Positions 8,183-12,297 of a stretch of 12,297 nucleotides of DNA are shown here, piece after piece. This DNA is from Pigoraptor vietnamica (lineage: Eukaryota > Opisthokonta > Filasterea), in assembly GCA_943704525.1 (NCBI GenBank), contig CALSCQ010000605.1, positions 1 to 12,297 of the forward strand. Direction: 5' to 3'. The position numbers and the translations under genes are program-made. The stretch's first letter is position 1, and the number at the start of each line of letters is the position of its first letter. Below the pieces are notes generated by a model. It was not told the origin of the DNA. It searched no databases and saw only the letters and a program-made list of their open reading frames with translations.

Positions 8183-11100
8183 ATGGCGGACAAGAAGCAT
8201 CAAAAGGCGCTTCTCGGCGAACTCGAGAAGAAAATCGCCAAGGCGAACAAGCTGCGCAACGACCTCTTCAAGTTCTCCTACCCGCAGAAGGTGGGTGCCG
8301 GGTTGCTTCCACGACGTGCGCTGGAAATAGGGCGGTGTCGTTTTTAACCCTATTTGGGCGTTGTCGGTGACGCAGGACCTGTCGTTCTCCGGCGTGGTGA
8401 AGGTGTCGCTGTTCGAGGGCAACAGCGAGAAGGCGAGCAAGTCGGTGCAGCTGTCGAGCTCAACCGCAACTGCGGACGTCGTCGTGCAGCTTATTGACAA
8501 GTTTCAGCTGCCACGCCGAGAGTATTCCCTCTACGAGGTCAAGGATGCCACCGGTGAGTGCACGCGTGACAGCGGACGCCTTGGCCTTGCAACTTCCATG
8601 CGTTGGACGCGAATGTTCCCGCCTATGTTATACTCGAATGCACCTGTGTGTTGTATGCGCGAAAGCACCCGTGTGTCGTGCTCGCGCACGTACAAAGCGA
8701 GCCACCACTCCACGGTCGTTCACACGCACGATTTGATGCACAGAGCGCCTGATCCTTCCCGAGGAGTATCCGCTCGTCCTTGAGCTCGATGCGGCCGCGC
8801 GCGAGGTTGCCGCCGGCGCTCAATTGCGGCTGCGTCACGACCCGTCGAAAAAGTCGCTCGGCGCGGGCGGCGGCGACGAGAACAGCGAAGCAAAGCGCAT
8901 GTCGCAGGTGTCGCAAGAGCGGGCGCTGCTCGACCTCCAGTTCTTCGAAAGTGTGGCAAAGGGTGCGTGCGATTCTTTGCCCAAAGTTTACGTTGTCGCG
9001 CGTGCCGTCGTGTTTTGCGATTTGCTGGTTGCTGTTGTGATGGCACGGAGAGAGTCCCGTCGTTGTGAACTGCCACAACTCATTCCAAGTTCCGTCCGTC
9101 TTCCCTCCCACGCAGACGCCACAAACCTTCAGCCCCTCGTCGAGTCGCAGGCGCTGATGGCAAAGGGTCTGCAGGGCCTCATGGCACAGTGCAGCTTTGT
9201 GAGCCAGTTTCCGCCCGACGTACCCGTGCCGGCCGAGGTCTCGGACGAAACTGTGCGCGCGACGTCCAACACGGTGAACATTGCGAAGGAAATGCTGGAA
9301 ATGCTCGGGTCTGTGGGTACGTCGGGCGGTCCGCCGCACGACAAGTGCCTCGAAACGGTGGCCGACCACCTGCGCGGGTGCCTGCGCAACGTCGCGGCGG
9401 GGGTGAAGAACGTGCTGATGCAGCAGACGCGCTCCGTGCTCGAGGTGACGAACTCTGCGATCGCGGCCGAGAAGGTCTACAAGGACTGCGTGGCGGCCGT
9501 GCGTGGGGCGATGGTGGTTCCGCGCGCGGTGAAGGCGTCGTCGACGCGCACGCACACGCGGGCGGCGAGGGGCTCCAACAACGACTATGTGCCGTGCGTG
9601 CTGCTCGAGTTTCTCTGTCGGTCCGTGCAGGAGCTGCTGCGCATATCGCTGAGGGGTCTGAAGGACGAGTACATGCACGCGACGACCGCCGTCGTCAAGG
9701 CGTGCGAGCGCATCCACTACGCGATTGACTCGAGCACCGCGTACATCATACAGAAGAACAGCGACCGCTCGGCCGTGGACGTGCCACGGGACGCCCTCGT
9801 GACGGCGATGGACAAGCTGGTGACGGCGACAAAGGTCGCGTCGGGGTTCTGGCCCCCGCAGAGCGCGGGCGTCGACCTCGTCCTCGCGGGCTACAACCTC
9901 GCGCGCGCGGCGACGGACCTCATCGTCGCGTGCCGCGCGTGGGGCGTGTTCCGCCTCGTCGACGAGTTTGAGCCCGAGCCGTTTGCTGAGACGATCTACA
10001 AGGCCCCCGAGGCGCCGGCCGACGAAGGGACGAGCCTTGCGTCTGCGGCGGGACCGGAGGGCATACGCGTGGTGACGTCTGCGGAGATTGAGGCGTTCAA
10101 CATCAACAACGCCATCAGTGCGGACGTGCAGTCGCACCGCTCGAACTTTGAGCGCCCCGCGGCGCAACTCATTGCGCTGGCGAGTGAGAAGAAGAACTCG
10201 GAATACGCCGCGATTCACAAGTATATTGTGGACCTCGCGCAACAGGTGTACGACGACGTCGAGGCGATTGAGATCAAGGGGAGCGATGGCGCCGAGCTGA
10301 GCAACGCGCGCGTGCGTTTGCGAAGGGCTATCGAGGAGTTGGCCAAGCCCATTAAGATTGCAACGGGCGTGTGGCCGCCGGATTCATCGCACGCAGAGGT
10401 GCGGTTGTTGTTGTCTCCCGACCGCTTCACTGTGCGCACTGTGTTTTCGTGCGTGTGTAACTGTGCGGTTCGCATGCTGAATACTGCGTGTGCGCATTCC
10501 GATAGGTGGCTGAGAAGACGCAGGCGCTGTGCCAAGCGCTGTCGGCGGTTGTGGATTGCGTCGTGTCGACTACGGACGAGTTCAGGGACATCATCGAAAA
10601 GTACCTGAAGCACAAGGCAAGTCGCCGCGATGGCCGAGTGACTGTCCGTGTGCCTGTGCGCGCGAGCTTGATGTGCTGTGTTGGAGATGACAAATGCTCG
10701 TTGGCGTACTTGCGCATTTGCACGAGGCCACGTGTCTGTGTCCGTCATTATGCGTGCTGACCTTCGTGTTGGAGAGTGGGTGGCTCATTGAGATTTGCGT
10801 GCGCTCGTGCGTGCGTGTGCAGGAGGAGCACGACCGCCAGCTGAAGAAGGTGTCGATGATTAACGAGGCACTCGGAAGCACTGCGGGCGGCCAAAAAGTC
10901 ATGCGCTCCCGGCTCACAAGCACGCCGGACACGGGACCAGGAATGCCGGTGGGTTTGTCTGGGCGTTTGACAAAACAAGGAAACAATGTGTGGCGGGGGA
11001 GGAGGGGGGAGGGAGGAAAGAGAGCCAGCGCGATGGGGCTTGTGAGTGAGGAAGCTGAGTGTTGATGGGCGATGGATGTGGGGATGTGTGACACACAAGA

Positions 11101-12297
11101 CGGCGTCCTGGGCACTCAATTACTTTATTGCTACTCGCCAGGAGCACGAGTTTCGCGCGTGCCTCAACCCGCCCGAGCGCATGCTCGTGCTCGAGGAGAA
11201 GTCGACGGACGCGAGCGGACTCCGCGAGGTCAAAGGCGGCCGTTTCGAGGCGCTCATTGAGCGACTCACGCACCCGCTCACCCTTGGCGGTGCGTGCGCG
11301 TGCGCGTTCCGTGTTCGCCTCCGTGTTCGCTTTGCGTGCGTCCCGGCGGATGCTCATGCGGCGTGAAATGATTTTCGATTTCATGCCGTTGTTGTTCTCA
11401 TATTCGGTTTGCATTTTTTTGTGCGCAGATCCTAACTTCACGGACGTGTTTATTCTCACGTACCACTCGTTCACGACGCCCGTCAAGCTTATGGAAGCGC
11501 TGATCATGCGGTGGGTGCTTTGCACTGTGCGAGTGAGCGTGTGAACATACACGTGTCTGTGTTGCCTCTCATACATCGTCGTCTGCCGCTCCACGATGAG
11601 GTTTGGTTTTCGTAGCGTGTATCCGCACGCGTTCGTGTTGCGGAACTGCATGTTGGTAACGCACAGGCGGCGTGCTCACCGGTTTGGGGCATCGCGCCAG
11701 GTACGGCATCACGTGGCCTGCTATGATGGACGACGACCAGCGACGGATATTCCAGCAGAAGATCATCATTCCCGTGCACCTCAGGTGCGGTCCCTTGCTG
11801 GGCGCGAGAAGGCAGCGTGTTCTTGCGTTCACGAGAAGGCAGCGTGTTCCTGCTGGGCGCGAAGGCAGCGTGTTCTTGCTGATTGCGAGAAGACAGCGTG
11901 TTCTTGCTGTTGAAGAGTCGTCCATGTCAATTAGCTTGTGTGCTTCGCTTGTGCGGCGGAGTCAGTGGTATTGGTGTGATGTTGACTGGGCTTGTGTGTA
12001 GAAACGTGTTACGCAGCCTTTAGTCTTCACGCGCGTGCATTCAACTTGCGGGCGCTTTTGTACCACGCACGTGCATCCCACTTCATGGCTCACACGCCCC
12101 TCGTCTGCCCTCACCGCGCGCCGCAGGATCTTCAACGTGCTGAAGGCGTGGATGAACAAGAGCTTTGACGACTTTTTGGAGGACCCAAAGTTGATGGGCA
12201 TGTTCGACATTTTCATCGAGACGATGAGCAAGGAGCTCAAGCAGGCCGCCGACCAGCTCAAGAAGCTCATGGAGAGGAACAAGGTAGACTCCCCCCC
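8183..12297 (+). CDS. RasGEF-type protein: RA domain, helical repeats, RasGEF N-terminal domain (runs off right edge)
   Basis: Ten exons are seen: 8183-8290, 8376-8553, 8744-8962, 9116-10398, 10506-10616, 10823-10948, 11142-11289, 11429-11510, 11701-11784 and 12127 to the edge, about 836 residues, all in phase. ATG 8183 has a strong context (AAAATGG). Residues 1-36 form a Lys-rich helix. Residues ~40-125 look like a Ras-association ubiquitin fold (VVKVSLFEG, TADVVVQLIDKF, EYSLYEVKDA, LPEEYPLVLEL). Residues ~170-640 are mostly helical, with two similar modules ending ATKVASGFWPP and IKIATGVWPP about 174 residues apart. From ~703 is the RasGEF N domain (VKGGRFEALIERL, DPNFTDVFILTYHSFTTP, RIFNVLKAWMNKSFDDF), which stabilises the catalytic CDC25 domain of Ras exchange factors. 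The catalytic part should follow beyond the window. The divergent ras gene is an obvious candidate substrate (inference). Exon 4 may hide a further intron. At the edge, GTAGAC at 12284 is a poor donor, so exon 10 may continue. Confidence 0.88.
9499..9630 (+). other. Possible in-frame 132-nt intron within exon 4
   Basis: GCC|GTGCGT at 9499 matches the commonest donor in this window. A pyrimidine-rich run ends at GTCCGTGCAG|GAG (9630). Both sites are phase 0, the length is a multiple of three and there is no stop, so splicing or retention both keep the frame. The translated segment is unlike its helical surroundings (low-complexity Ser/Thr/Arg/His), and removing it joins two helical stretches. 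Confidence 0.5.
10617..10822 (+). other. Probable GC-AG intron of the RasGEF-like gene
   Basis: The donor reads AAG|GCAAGT, the classical GC-donor consensus. The acceptor is GTGTGCAG|GAG. Phase 0 on both sides gives KYLKHK-EEHDRQ. A GT alternative at 10638 (CGA|GTGACT) is also phase 0 but has C at +5, unlike every other donor here; it would add seven residues. Confidence 0.65.
10994..11017 (+). other. G-rich tract in an intron
   Basis: G runs of five, two, six, three and two separated by single A, on the sense strand of the RasGEF-like intron 10949-11141. The transcript could form a quadruplex or act as a G-run splicing element. Confidence 0.6.
11801..11912. repeat. Minisatellite, about four copies of a ~27-bp unit
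   Basis: The core GAGAAGGCAGCGTGTTCTTG recurs at about 11806, 11833, 11859 (lacking GA) and 11887 (one G to A), at a spacing of 26-28 bases. It lies in the RasGEF-like intron 11785-12126. The units are direct, adjacent and without unique spacers, so this is a tandem repeat and not a CRISPR array. Confidence 0.92.

Noticed and set aside
8156-8185. Earlier start of the RasGEF-like protein at 8156
   Set aside because: The codon there is GTG, not ATG; ATG 8183 has a strong context.
8623-10242. 539-codon open frame on the minus strand
   Set aside because: It lies opposite exon 4 of the RasGEF-like gene. Its product is Arg/His-rich with no domain, as expected for an antisense shadow in GC-rich coding DNA.
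11801-11912. CRISPR-like repeat array
   Set aside because: The units are contiguous with no unique spacers and sit inside a eukaryotic intron; it is a minisatellite.

Overview
The window is nuclear DNA from a GC-rich, intron-dense eukaryote, probably a unicellular one. Supporting signs are GT-AG introns (plus two probable GC-AG introns) that join recognisable protein domains in phase, simple TG/CA repeats inside introns, Kozak-type starts, and no bacterial operon or ribosome-binding-site structure. A Ras with a CaaX box, a RasGEF and a Tribbles-like pseudokinase point towards Amorphea (holozoan, apusomonad or amoebozoan relatives). The species cannot be named from the sequence.

Layout from left to right. 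(1) Positions ~121-2449, minus strand: a five-exon secreted protein of the 5'-nucleotidase (CD73/UshA) family. Its C-terminal substrate-binding domain looks intact but nearly all catalytic metal-site residues are replaced; the 3' end probably runs off the left edge. (2) 2450-3951: intergenic, with AT-rich patches and a G-tract. (3) 3952-4934, plus strand: a two-exon, 292-residue Tribbles-like pseudokinase. It has DLE in place of DFG, RDLKLSK in the catalytic loop and a C-terminal DQCVPD motif that matches the COP1-binding motif of animal Tribbles. (4) 4935-5435: a short convergent intergenic region. (5) 5436-7125, minus strand: a Ras GTPase of 206 residues in seven exons, two of them micro-exons of 12 and 17 nt, ending in a CVVM prenylation box. 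(6) 7126-8182: the divergent intergenic region, holding a sharply AT-rich island with an open frame and an inverted repeat. (7) 8183 to the right edge, plus strand: ten exons of a RasGEF-type protein (Ras-association domain, long helical region with an internal repeat, RasGEF N-terminal domain). Its catalytic CDC25 domain would lie beyond the window.

How the genes may work together. The Ras gene and the Ras-binding/RasGEF gene are head-to-head, so they could share a control region, and the GEF could act on that Ras through a feedback in which the RA domain reads Ras-GTP. In animals Tribbles proteins are scaffolds that bring substrates to the COP1 ubiquitin ligase and touch the MAPK pathway. 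Finding one next to Ras is suggestive, but shared function here is inference. The exon models were assembled by hand from splice signals, reading phase and domain continuity, with no transcript or database support.
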